Origin: Streptomyces sclerotialus
GTDB lineage: Bacteria; Actinomycetota; Actinomycetes; Streptomycetales; Streptomycetaceae
Direction of reading: 5' to 3'
Length of the DNA: 64,000 nucleotides
Assembly (NCBI GenBank): GCA_000719105.1
Contig: JODX01000001.1
Span: forward strand, 620,001 to 684,000
The notes beneath the pieces are model-generated. The model was given only the letters and a program-made list of their open reading frames with translations, searched no databases and was not told where the DNA came from. Below are positions 41,365 to 49,618 of the stretch, in pieces. Numbering within the stretch: position 1 is the first letter of the stretch; each line of letters starts with the position of its first letter. Both the position numbers and the translations under genes were made by a program.

Positions 41365-42302
41365 CGACGACCAGCGCCGAGACCGTCATCGCACCACCGC
41401 GCGCGAGAGCCGCCGTGACGGGCGCCACCACCCGCCGGAAGCAGGGCCTCCAGCACGGTGGCTGGTTCGTCGCCCCGTTCCTCGTGCTGTTCGCGCTCTT
41501 CGTGATCTGGCCGCTGCTGCGCGGCGTCTGGCTCAGCTTCACCGACGCCAACATCTCCGGCGACGGTGCGAGCTTCGTCGGCCTCGACAACTACCGCGAG
41601 GCCCTGAACGACCAGCTGATGTGGGACGCGCTCGGCCACAGCGCCTGGTTCACGCTGCTGGTGGTGCCCTGCATCACGGTCCTCGCCTTCCTCCTCGCGA
41701 TGCTGGCCCACCACATCGAACGCGGGAAATGGCTGTGGCGGCTGTGCTTCTTCATGCCGTTCCTGCTGCCGTCCACCGTCGCGGGCAACCTGTGGCAGTG
41801 GCTGTTCAACCCCGGCACCGGCATGGTCAACCACGTCTTCGGCCTCGAGACGCCCTGGCTGACCGACAAGTCCTACGCCATGCTCGCCGTCGTCATCTGC
41901 ACCCTGTGGTGGACGGTCGGCTTCAGCTTCCTGCTCTACCTGGCCGCGCTCCAGGGCATCCCCGCCCACCTCTACGAGGCCGCCAAGCTGGACGGCGCCA
42001 ACGCCTGGCACCGCATGGTGCACATCACTCTGCCGATGCTGCGCAACATCACCGGCCTCGTCATCGCCCTCCAGATCCTCGCCTCCCTCCAGGTCTTCGA
42101 CCAGGCCGTCGTGATGATGGACTTCGCCCCCGGACCGGAGGAATCGACGCGCACGTTCGTGCAGTACACCCTCGAAGAGGGCTTCACCAGCTACCGCGTG
42201 GGCTACGCCTCCGCGATCTCCATCATCTTCTTCGTGCTCATCGCGGCCGTCGCCCTCGCGCGGATGTGGCTGCTGCGCAACCGTGAGGAGGGCGGCCGAT
42301 GA
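41361..42302 (+). CDS. Sugar ABC transporter permease (MalF type)
   Basis: A 313-aa permease with six predicted helices (first: WFVAPFLVLFALFVIWPLL) and the EAA loop EAAKLDGANAWHRMVHITLP that contacts the ATPase. Start overlaps the stop of the binding-protein gene (ATGA). No ATPase gene is in the operon; as is usual in Streptomyces, a shared MsiK-type ATPase encoded elsewhere probably drives it. Confidence 0.93.
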   Translation: MTTTSAETVIAPPRARAAVTGATTRRKQGLQHGGWFVAPFLVLFALFVIWPLLRGVWLSFTDANISGDGASFVGLDNYREALNDQLMWDALGHSAWFTLLVVPCITVLAFLLAMLAHHIERGKWLWRLCFFMPFLLPSTVAGNLWQWLFNPGTGMVNHVFGLETPWLTDKSYAMLAVVICTLWWTVGFSFLLYLAALQGIPAHLYEAAKLDGANAWHRMVHITLPMLRNITGLVIALQILASLQVFDQAVVMMDFAPGPEESTRTFVQYTLEEGFTSYRVGYASAISIIFFVLIAAVALARMWLLRNREEGGR

Positions 42303-43168
42303 GCAGCACCGCCGCACAGATACGCGTCAAGTCCCGTACCCGCAGGCCCTGGACGCCCAGCCAGATCGTCCTCACCCTGCTCGGCGTGGCCGTCTCCGCC
42401 GTCATCCTGTCACCGCTGGCCTGGGCGCTGTTCACCTCCCTGAAGTCGGAGACCGAGGCCGTCGAGGTACCGACGCACTGGCTGCCGGAGGACTGGACCG
42501 GCCAGGCGTGGTCGGCCATCTTCGAGACCGGCAACATCACCAACTGGTTCGTGAACTCGCTCGTCGTGTCGGTGTGTGTGACAGCCATCGTTCTGCTGGT
42601 CAGCGCCCTGGCCGGCTACGGCTTCGCCCGCACCGAGTTCCGCGGCAAGAACGCCCTGATGGGCCTGGTCATGGCCGGGCTCATGATCTCCCCGGCCGTG
42701 CTCGGCGTCCCCCTGTTCACCACCGTCCAGCAGATGGGCATGGTCGACACCTACTGGGGCATGATCCTGCCGCAGTGCGCGCCCGCCGCCATGGTCTACA
42801 TCCTCTACAAGTTCTTCCAGGGCGTTCCGCGTGAACTGGAGGAGGCCGCCTTCATCGACGGCGCCGGCCGCTGGCGGGTCTTCTTCACGGTCGTCCTGCC
42901 GCTGTCCCGCCCCTCGCTCGCGGCGGTCGGCATCTTCACCTTCATCAGTTCGTGGAACAACTTCCTCTGGCCGTACATGGTCACCAACAACCCCGACCTG
43001 ATGACCATGCCGAACGGCATCGCGACCGTCATGAACTCCTACGGCATCCAGTGGGCCCAGCTCATGGCCGGCGGCCTGATGGCGGGCCTGCCCCTGATCA
43101 TCGTCTTCGTCTTCTTCCAGCGCCAGATCGTGGCGGGTGTCGCACACACCGGCCTGGCCGGCCAGTGA
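42299..43168 (+). CDS. Sugar ABC transporter permease (MalG type)
   Basis: A 289-aa permease with six predicted helices, the family entry AVSAVILSPLAWALFTSLKSE and the EAA loop EEAAFIDGAGRWRVFFTVVL. It forms the channel with the MalF-type subunit, to which it is coupled by an ATGA overlap. Confidence 0.93.
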   Translation: MSSTAAQIRVKSRTRRPWTPSQIVLTLLGVAVSAVILSPLAWALFTSLKSETEAVEVPTHWLPEDWTGQAWSAIFETGNITNWFVNSLVVSVCVTAIVLLVSALAGYGFARTEFRGKNALMGLVMAGLMISPAVLGVPLFTTVQQMGMVDTYWGMILPQCAPAAMVYILYKFFQGVPRELEEAAFIDGAGRWRVFFTVVLPLSRPSLAAVGIFTFISSWNNFLWPYMVTNNPDLMTMPNGIATVMNSYGIQWAQLMAGGLMAGLPLIIVFVFFQRQIVAGVAHTGLAGQ

Positions 43169-43193
43169 CACCGACCGACCCAGGAGACCCGAC

Positions 43194-44159
43194 TTGAAGC
43201 GCATCCGACTCGCCGCGCTGCTCGCCGCGGCCGTCGTCGCCCTGCTCCCGAGCACCGCCCAGGCCGACGTCACCTATCCCGACCCCCAGCCGATCACCGG
43301 CCAGGAGATCATCCACGACCCCACCGTCATCCGCCTCGAGAAAGGCGGTTACGTCTCCTACTCCACCGGAGGCGTCATCGGCGCCCGCCTGTCGAAGGAC
43401 CGCGTCCACTGGGAGGACTCGGGCAACGCCTTCGCGACGCCCCCGAGCTGGTGGTACGAGTACAACGACACCGGCGACCCCTGGGCCCCCGACATCTCCT
43501 ACCGCGACGGCCGGTACTGGCTCTACTACGCCGTCTCCTCCTGGGGCACCAACCACTCCGCGATCGGTGTCGCCACCTCCCGGACCGGCCTGCCCGGCAC
43601 CTGGACCGACCAGGGCAAGGTCTTCACCTCCGAGACCACCGACACCTGGAACGCGATCGACCCGGCGGTCATCCGCGCCGACGGCAAGCTGTGGATGTCC
43701 TTCGGCTCGTACTGGACGGGCATCCGCATGGTGGAGCTGAACCCGAGAACCGGCAAGGCGGTCCCCGGCGCCACGGTCCACCACCTGGCCACCCGGCCCG
43801 ACGCCCCGTACGCGGTCGAAGGCCCGTACATCGTCAAGCACGGCCGGTACTACTACCTCTTCGCGTCGTACGACGCGTGCTGCTCGGGCGTGAACTCCAC
43901 GTACAGGATTCGCGTCGGCCGGTCGGCGTCGGTCACCGGGCCGTACAAGGACAGCACCGGCACCCCGCTCCTCGAAGGCGGCGGTGATCTGCTGCTCGCC
44001 GGTCACGGCACGTACGTCGGCACGGGCGGCCAGTCCGTCTTCCGCGACAAGGGCCGTGACGTCCTCGCCTACCACTACTACGACGCCGACGACGAGGGCA
44101 CGCCCAAGCTCGGCCTCAACACCCTGACCTGGACCAGGAACGGCTGGCCGAAGGTCTGA
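43194..44159 (+). CDS. GH43 endo-alpha-1,5-L-arabinanase, secreted
   Basis: A 321-aa enzyme with a Sec signal peptide (RIRLAALLAAAVVALLPSTAQA). It has the five-bladed GH43 propeller motifs: IHDPTVIR with the base Asp, WAPDISYRDGRYWLYY, NAIDPAVI with the pKa-tuning Asp, and AVEGPYIVKHGRYYYLF with the acid Glu. It cuts alpha-1,5-arabinan outside the cell into oligosaccharides for the upstream importer. The TTG at 43194 is chosen: AGGAG lies seven bases upstream and it places a clean signal peptide at the N-terminus. The ATG further upstream lies inside the permease gene. Confidence 0.9.
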   Translation: MKRIRLAALLAAAVVALLPSTAQADVTYPDPQPITGQEIIHDPTVIRLEKGGYVSYSTGGVIGARLSKDRVHWEDSGNAFATPPSWWYEYNDTGDPWAPDISYRDGRYWLYYAVSSWGTNHSAIGVATSRTGLPGTWTDQGKVFTSETTDTWNAIDPAVIRADGKLWMSFGSYWTGIRMVELNPRTGKAVPGATVHHLATRPDAPYAVEGPYIVKHGRYYYLFASYDACCSGVNSTYRIRVGRSASVTGPYKDSTGTPLLEGGGDLLLAGHGTYVGTGGQSVFRDKGRDVLAYHYYDADDEGTPKLGLNTLTWTRNGWPKV

Positions 44160-44213
44160 GACCTCCTCCCAGAAGGAACCCCGCACCCCCGACGCACGTC
44201 CAGAAAGGCGCAC

Positions 44214-45725
44214 ATGCGAACCGCCCGCTTCACCCTCGACCCCGCCTTCACCGTCGGCGAAGTCAACCCCCGCCTCTTCGGCTCCTTCGTGGAACACCTC
44301 GGCCGCTGCGTCTACACCGGCATCTTCGAGCCCGGCCACCCCACCGCCGACGAGGCCGGCCTCCGCCAGGACGTACTGGACCTGGTGAAGGAACTCGGCG
44401 TCACCGCCATCCGCTACCCCGGCGGCAACTTCGTCTCCGGCTACAAGTGGGAGGACTCGGTCGGCCCCGTCGAGGACCGCCCCCGCCGCCTGGACCTGGC
44501 CTGGCGCTCCACGGAGACCAACCGCTTCGGCCTCTCCGAGTACATCGCCTTCCTGAAGAAGATCGGCCCGCAGGCGGAGCCCATGATGGCGGTCAACCTC
44601 GGCACGCGCGGCGTGGCGGAGGCCCTGGAGCTCCAGGAGTACGCCAACCACCCCGCGGGCACGGCGCTGTCGGACCTCCGGATCGAGCACGGCGACAAGG
44701 ACCCGTTCGGCATCCGGCTCTGGTGCCTCGGCAACGAGATGGACGGCCCCTGGCAGACCGGCCACAAGACCGCCGAGGAGTACGGCCGCATCGCCGCCGA
44801 GACCGCCCGCGCCATGCGCCAGATCGACCCGGGCCTCGAACTGGTCGCCTGCGGCTCCTCCGGCCAGTCCATGGACACGTTCGCCGAGTGGGAGGCGACG
44901 GTCCTGAAGGAGACGTACGACCTCGTCGACCACATCTCGCTGCACGCCTACTACGAGCCCGTCGAGGGCGACGTGGACTCCTTCCTCGCCTCCGCCGTGG
45001 ACATGGAGTCGTTCATCGAGAACGTGGTCGCCACCTGCGACCACATCGGCGCCCGCCTCAAGTCCAAGAAGAAGATCAACCTCTCCTTCGACGAGTGGAA
45101 CGTCTGGTACCTGCTGGAGCACCAGAAGGAGACCGAGGAGAACCCGCTCGACTGGCCGGAGGCCCCGCGCCTGCTGGAGGACAGCTACAGCGTCACCGAC
45201 GCGGTCGTCTTCGGTTCCCTCCTGATCGCGCTGCTCCGGCACGCCGACCGCGTCACGGTCGCCTGCCTCGCCCAGCTCGTCAACGTCATCGCCCCGATCA
45301 TGACCGAGCCGGGCGGCCCGGCCTGGCGGCAGACCACCTTCTTCCCGTTCGCGCAGGCCTCGAAGTACGGGCGCGGCGAGGTCCTCGACGTACGGGTGGA
45401 CTCCCCGACGTACGAGACGAAGAAGTACGGCGAGGCCGACCTCCTGCACGCCACGGCCGTCCGGGCCGAGGACGGCTCGGTGACCGTCTTCGCGGTCAAC
45501 CGCAGCCGCACCGCGTCTCTGCCGCTCGAAGTCGCGCTCAACGGTCTCGACCTGTCCTCGGTCGTCGAGCACAGCGCCCTCGCGGACGCCGACCCCGACG
45601 CCCGCAACACCCTGGAGGAGCCCGAGCGCGTCGCCCCGCACGCGGTCGAGGGCACGGCCCTCACGGACGGCACGCTCAACGCCGTCCTGGAGCCGCTGTC
45701 CTGGAACGTGATCCGCCTGCGCTAG
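44214..45725 (+). CDS. GH51 alpha-L-arabinofuranosidase, intracellular
   Basis: A 503-aa enzyme with no signal peptide. It shows the GH51 entry (FGSFVEHLGRCVYTGIFEP), RYPGGNFVSGYKWEDSVGP, the acid/base Glu in WCLGNEMDGPW, and the nucleophile Glu in LSFDEWNVWYL. It would release L-arabinose from imported arabino-oligosaccharides in the cytoplasm. Full family length. Last gene of the importer-arabinanase operon, 54 bases after the arabinanase, with a GGCG/AAAGG-like ribosome binding site. Confidence 0.94.
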   Translation: MRTARFTLDPAFTVGEVNPRLFGSFVEHLGRCVYTGIFEPGHPTADEAGLRQDVLDLVKELGVTAIRYPGGNFVSGYKWEDSVGPVEDRPRRLDLAWRSTETNRFGLSEYIAFLKKIGPQAEPMMAVNLGTRGVAEALELQEYANHPAGTALSDLRIEHGDKDPFGIRLWCLGNEMDGPWQTGHKTAEEYGRIAAETARAMRQIDPGLELVACGSSGQSMDTFAEWEATVLKETYDLVDHISLHAYYEPVEGDVDSFLASAVDMESFIENVVATCDHIGARLKSKKKINLSFDEWNVWYLLEHQKETEENPLDWPEAPRLLEDSYSVTDAVVFGSLLIALLRHADRVTVACLAQLVNVIAPIMTEPGGPAWRQTTFFPFAQASKYGRGEVLDVRVDSPTYETKKYGEADLLHATAVRAEDGSVTVFAVNRSRTASLPLEVALNGLDLSSVVEHSALADADPDARNTLEEPERVAPHAVEGTALTDGTLNAVLEPLSWNVIRLR

Positions 45726-45770
45726 CACAACCCCCGCCGGACCCGGTCACCGCGCCCGTCCGCCACGGCC

Positions 45771-45783
45771 GACAATGACCCCA
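45771..45783 (+). promoter_or_regulatory. Putative -10 for a leaderless Rrf2 transcript
   Basis: GACAAT (45771-45776), then six bases, then ATG 45783. Same geometry as the leaderless candidates at dgt, dnaG and the XRE gene. Confidence 0.4.
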
Positions 45784-46241
45784 TGAGGATCTCGGCACGG
45801 GCGGACTACGCGGTACGGGCGATGCTGGAACTGGCGGTGCGGCAGGACGACGGCCCCGTGAAGGCGGAGGCCGTCGCCCTCGCCCAGGACATCCCGCACA
45901 AGTTCCTGGAGGGAATCCTCGGCGATCTGCGGCGCGGCGGGCTGGTCAGCAGCAGGCGCGGCGGCAGCGGCGGCTACCGGCTGGCCCGGCCCGCCGACGG
46001 CATCACCGTCGCCGACGTCATCCGCGCCGTGGACGGGCCCATCGTCTCCGTCCGTGGCGAGCGGCCCACCGAGCTCACGTACACCGGCCCCGCCGCGCCG
46101 CTGCTGCCGCTGTGGGTCGCGGTCCGCGCCAACGTGCGGCGCATCCTGGAGGGCGTCACGCTCGCGGACATCGCGGCGGACGCCCTTCCCGCGCCCGTAC
46201 GGGAACTGGCGGCGGAACCGGCGTCGTGGGAGAACCCGTAG
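45783..46241 (+). CDS. Rrf2-family transcriptional regulator
   Basis: A 152-aa regulator with the Rrf2 winged helix (MRISARADYAVRAMLELAVR, IPHKFLEGILGDLRRGGLVSS, RGGSGGYRLARPADGITVADVIRAVDG). The protein has no Cys at all, so it lacks the iron-sulfur ligands of IscR or NsrR and must respond to something else. Its target is unknown; it stands alone between the arabinan operon and the small-protein pair. ATG 45783, probably leaderless. Confidence 0.88.
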   Translation: MRISARADYAVRAMLELAVRQDDGPVKAEAVALAQDIPHKFLEGILGDLRRGGLVSSRRGGSGGYRLARPADGITVADVIRAVDGPIVSVRGERPTELTYTGPAAPLLPLWVAVRANVRRILEGVTLADIAADALPAPVRELAAEPASWENP

Positions 46242-46373
46242 GCGCTCGCCGGCCCCTCGGTTCACCCACGTCCCGGCACCTGCGCCTCCGGCACCGGAGG
46301 GCCGTCAGGGCACCCCGAGTACGACGCCTCCCGCGGGGGACCCGGAAACGCACGGATCGTCATGAGGAGGGAC

Positions 46374-46532
46374 ATGAGCGAGGAGACCCCGTTCCCGGCG
46401 GACGGCGAGCGGCAGGAGCGGAACACCGGAACGGAACCGGACCACGAGCCGGGGAAGGAGCCGGGGAAGGAGCCGGAGAAGCAGCGCGAGAAGGAGAGCG
46501 AGGCCTGGGAGAGCGGCTGGTCCGGCCCGTGA
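46374..46532 (+). CDS. Small charged repeat protein, 52 aa
   Basis: ATG 46374 preceded by GAGGAGG. The product is hydrophilic and acidic with a tandem EPGKEPGKEPEK segment and ends WESGWSGP. No known domain. Its stop overlaps the GTG of the next gene (GTGA), which supports real translation and coupling. Probably disordered. Confidence 0.6.
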   Translation: MSEETPFPADGERQERNTGTEPDHEPGKEPGKEPEKQREKESEAWESGWSGP

Positions 46533-47335
46533 ACGGCGTCGCACCGCCGCGTGCGGCCGACGCCCGCGCCACCGGGGGAGAGGGGGAACGGAAGCCGCTG
46601 GGACTCCGGACCCTGGCCACGGCGGCGGTCGAGACCGGATTCCGCTCACTGGCCCGGCTGCGCGGCGCCCCCGCCTTCCATCCGCAGGGACTGACGTGCG
46701 CGGCCGACCTCGAGGTGGTGGACGACGGGCGCCGGTCCTGGGGCGTGCCGTGGCTGGACGCGCCCGGCCGGTACGCCGCCACGGTGCGCCTCTCGCGCGC
46801 GGCCGGTCTGCCGCGGCGGCTGCCCGACGCGCTCGGGCTGGCCGTACGCGTGGACCGGCCCGATGGCCCCCTCGACCTGCTCCTCACGAGCAGCGGCCGG
46901 GGCCTGGTCACCCGGCATCTGCCGCTGCCGCGCACCGACGCGCTGAGCGGTCCCTGCTCCAGCCTGCTGCCCTACCGGGTCGGCGGCCGGCTCCGTGTCC
47001 TGGCCGCCCTGCCGCGCCCTTCCCGGCAGGCACCGGTGCACGGCGACCCGGCGAGCCTGCGCGAGGCGCTGGCCGCCGGCCCGCTCGCCTTCGACCTGTG
47101 CGCCGCGGCCTTCGGCCGGTCGTGGCGTGCGCCGTGGCGCCCGTTCGCCGTGCTGACGGTGCGCGCTCCGCTGCCCGTGGGGCAGGAGGACAGTCCGGGC
47201 TTCGACCCTTACGCGCACGACGCTCCCGGATTCACCCCGGGAGGCGTCCTGGCCGCGACCCGCCGCGCCGCCTACCGGGGCTCCCGGGCCGGCCGCCGGG
47301 AAGACGACGGCACGGTGGTGAACCGGCAGGAATGA
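46529..47335 (+). CDS. Unknown protein with weak resemblance to the catalase fold
   Basis: A 268-aa protein. Segments AFHPQGLTCAADLEVV, RYAATVRLSRAAGLPRRLPDALGLAVRV and PLDLLLTSSG follow the order and spacing of the catalase core (HAxG, VRFS, RGFAVKF, DLVGNN), but the catalytic His and heme Tyr are not evident. Relatives in Streptomyces are sometimes labelled phosphodiesterase, for which I see no support. GTG start coupled to the small repeat protein. Not otherwise recognised. Confidence 0.7.
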   Translation: MNGVAPPRAADARATGGEGERKPLGLRTLATAAVETGFRSLARLRGAPAFHPQGLTCAADLEVVDDGRRSWGVPWLDAPGRYAATVRLSRAAGLPRRLPDALGLAVRVDRPDGPLDLLLTSSGRGLVTRHLPLPRTDALSGPCSSLLPYRVGGRLRVLAALPRPSRQAPVHGDPASLREALAAGPLAFDLCAAAFGRSWRAPWRPFAVLTVRAPLPVGQEDSPGFDPYAHDAPGFTPGGVLAATRRAAYRGSRAGRREDDGTVVNRQE

Positions 47336-47458
47336 GTGCCGCCGGGCTGGATACGCGCTGCCCGGCCGCACGGTGACCGGCCGGCGGGACGGGTGTCCGT
47401 CCCGCCGGAGCTCCGGGCCTTCCGGAGCCCGTTCGCGGCCGTTCCCCGCGCCGCCGGA

Positions 47459-47992
47459 TCACCGGCTGCGGACGTCCGCACGGGGAACCGGTCCCACGCC
47501 GGCGTGCCGGCCGGGGCGGAGCCCGGCGTGGTGCTGCCCGGGACCGGGACCGTTGCGGGCGGCCAGGGCGTCGGCGACGGCACCGGTGACGAAGGCGTAG
47601 ACGGTCTTGTGCAGGAGGTCCACGGCCAGTTCCCGGCGCGGCCAGGTGGACGGCGGGGCGCCGACGCCGGTCGCGTTCTCGAGGATCTGGTCGTTGGTGA
47701 GGCGGACGACCGTGAACTTGGCGGAGGCGAGGGGGCCGCGCAGTCCGGCCTGGGCCATGACGGAGCGCACCACCCCGAGCAGGGCGGCCTGCCCGAAGTG
47801 CATGGCCCAGTTGACCGGCACCGGCTGCTTCCCGGGGCGTTCGGGCCGGCCGGTGAGGCGCAGGAGGACCCGCGCGGGTACATGGGAGTCCGGCCGTCCG
47901 GTGACGGCCTGCTCGGCCTTCTCGCCGAGAGTCATCACGACGCCCCCGGCGGTGCCGGCGAGCAGTCCTTGCCACAGCGCACGTCTGATCAT
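47459..47992 (-). CDS. Hypothetical membrane-associated protein, 177 aa
   Basis: N-terminal helix (ALWQGLLAGTAGGVVMTLGEKAEQ) followed by a conserved-looking HVPARVLLRLTGRPERPGK segment, a second helical region (NWAMHFGQAALLGVVRSVMA) and a third (LHKTVYAFVTGAVADALA). The pattern resembles small DUF1440-type membrane proteins, but I cannot name the family. ATG 47992 or ATG 48025; neither has a good ribosome binding site. It follows the DUF1360 gene on the same strand after about 50 bases. Confidence 0.65.
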   Translation of the reverse strand: MIRRALWQGLLAGTAGGVVMTLGEKAEQAVTGRPDSHVPARVLLRLTGRPERPGKQPVPVNWAMHFGQAALLGVVRSVMAQAGLRGPLASAKFTVVRLTNDQILENATGVGAPPSTWPRRELAVDLLHKTVYAFVTGAVADALAARNGPGPGQHHAGLRPGRHAGVGPVPRADVRSR

Positions 47993-48043
47993 GCCTGGCG
48001 GGTACCCGCGGACCCGTGGTTGCATCGGTCCACGGGACGACGG

Positions 48044-48586
48044 TCACTCGCCGGCGGTCTTCTCCACCAGTGCGGCGTACGTCAGTTGCAGCACGTCCGC
48101 CCCGGCCAGGGCGGTGAGCGCCCCCATGGCCGTACGGGTCGCGCGGGGCCACAGGAGCCGGCCGGCCGTCAGGGTCGAGGCCACCCAGACGCTCATGCAG
48201 AAGGGGCAGGTCATCAGCTCGCCGACGGTCTCCCGGCGGTCCTCGTCCCGGGCCTCCTCGTGCAGTTCGGCCGGGCCCTGCGGGCCGACGTACCGGGTGA
48301 AGGGGGCCCGCAGCGGGCTGGTCACCGACGCCTTGCTCAGCAGCCTGCTGAGCCGGAACGTGGCCACCGAGGTCAGCACCACGTCCCAGGGCTCGGGCCG
48401 GTCGGGCAGCGGGCGCCCGCGCAGTCGTACCGCCGTCGCCCAGGCCGCCGTGTACGCCGAGAAGGCGCCCATCGCCGCCAGATAGCCGCCGAGCGGCCGT
48501 TCGTGGCCCGCCGAGTAGTTCCGTCCGGTGTGCCGGGCGAGCCCGCGCAGCCGCCGTCCGAGGCGGCTGTCAGCTGCCTTCCCCAT
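48044..48586 (-). CDS. DUF1360 membrane protein
   Basis: A 180-aa protein: a helix (LGGYLAAMGAFSAYTAAWATAV), DVVLTSVATFRLSRLLSKASVTSPLR, the conserved CPFCMSVWVA motif with two Cys, and a C-terminal helix (AMGALTALAGADVLQLTYAAL). DUF1360 proteins are small membrane proteins of unknown function found near sporulation or stress genes. The start overlaps the end of the Rieske gene by about 17 bases. Confidence 0.82.
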   Translation of the reverse strand: MGKAADSRLGRRLRGLARHTGRNYSAGHERPLGGYLAAMGAFSAYTAAWATAVRLRGRPLPDRPEPWDVVLTSVATFRLSRLLSKASVTSPLRAPFTRYVGPQGPAELHEEARDEDRRETVGELMTCPFCMSVWVASTLTAGRLLWPRATRTAMGALTALAGADVLQLTYAALVEKTAGE

Positions 48587-49556
48587 GAGCCCTGCCCGCC
48601 TCCGCCTCGATCCGCCACCCGTCCGCGTGCCCGTTCTCGCCCGCTCGCCGTCCCCGGTCCTGCCCGCGCAGCCGCACCTCCACGTGGCCGTCGACGACCC
48701 GGGTCTCGAAGGACGGCTGCGGTGCGGTGGCCGGGCCGCGGACGTTCCAGCCGTCGCTGAGCCGGAAGACGCTGCCGTGCCAGGGGCACCGGACACACCC
48801 GTCCTCGACGGTTCCCCCGGCGAGGGGGCCGCCGAGGTGGCTGCACCGCTCGGCCAGCGCATGGAACCTCCCGCCGGACTCCCGCACCACCAGCACCGGC
48901 ACGTCGTCCACGCTGCGCCGTACGGACCGCCCGGCCGGGAACTCGTCCACGGTGCCGACGCGGTGCCAGCCCTCGCGGACGACATGCGGGACCTCTTCGG
49001 CGTGGTTGGCGCCGGAGGCCTGCCGGTAGGCCAGGTGGCCGCCCAGCATGCCGCCGAGCCCGACCGCCGTCAGTCCCAGGTAGCCGTACGTCCGGCCGGC
49101 TCCCGCGCGCCCCTTCAGGCGGCAGGCGAGCGAGGCCGCGTACAGGCCGACGGCCGCCGTGTTGGCCAGGGCGTGGACCAGCCCCACCCGCTGCTGCTCG
49201 CGGTGCAGTTCCGCCCAGTCGACGGCACCCGCCAGGGCCGCCGGCACGGCGGCGGCCAGTCCGACACCGACCAGCAGACCCGCCTCCGTCTGCCGGGAGC
49301 GGCCGGACCGCAGGTCGAGCACGGCGGCGGACAGCCAGCTCCCGACCGGCACCTGCACCAGCAGCGGATGCACCGGGTGCCCGAGCTGCCTGCCGTGCAG
49401 CAGGTCGCGGCCGGGGCCCAGCGGCAGGGCGCGCACGCCCTTGCGGACGGTCTCGATCACCCGGTCGGCCCGTGGCCCCCGTTCCAGGCGGTCCAGGAGC
49501 CACAGGACCCGGTTCTGCCGCAGCACGCGGCGGCGTGACGTCGTACGGGAATCCAT
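48570..49556 (-). CDS. Membrane Rieske protein (DUF2231 plus Rieske [2Fe-2S] domain)
   Basis: A 328-aa protein. The N-terminal half has about four helices of the DUF2231 type (HPLLVQVPVGSWLSAAVLDL, VGVGLAAAVPAALAGAVDW). The C-terminal half is a Rieske domain with both cluster motifs, CSHLGGPL (C-x-H) and CPWHGSVF (C-x2-H), plus the GTVEDGCVR loop. It is likely a membrane electron carrier facing the cytoplasm or wall. The partner is unknown; the ferredoxin-reductase-like gene at the left of the window is far away. Cotranscription with the alcohol dehydrogenase gene upstream (62-base gap) is likely. Confidence 0.85.
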   Translation of the reverse strand: MDSRTTSRRRVLRQNRVLWLLDRLERGPRADRVIETVRKGVRALPLGPGRDLLHGRQLGHPVHPLLVQVPVGSWLSAAVLDLRSGRSRQTEAGLLVGVGLAAAVPAALAGAVDWAELHREQQRVGLVHALANTAAVGLYAASLACRLKGRAGAGRTYGYLGLTAVGLGGMLGGHLAYRQASGANHAEEVPHVVREGWHRVGTVDEFPAGRSVRRSVDDVPVLVVRESGGRFHALAERCSHLGGPLAGGTVEDGCVRCPWHGSVFRLSDGWNVRGPATAPQPSFETRVVDGHVEVRLRGQDRGRRAGENGHADGWRIEAEAGRAHGEGS

Positions 49557-49618
49557 GGGCAGCCGGGTCCCCAGCCGGGCGGGCCGCAAACGGCGCGCGG
49601 GCCCGGCGCCCGGCCGGT

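Noticed and set aside
43137..43193. Longer start for the GH43 arabinanase inside the permease gene
   Set aside because: It would place 19 polar residues before the signal peptide; the TTG at 43194 has a ribosome binding site and a proper signal sequence.
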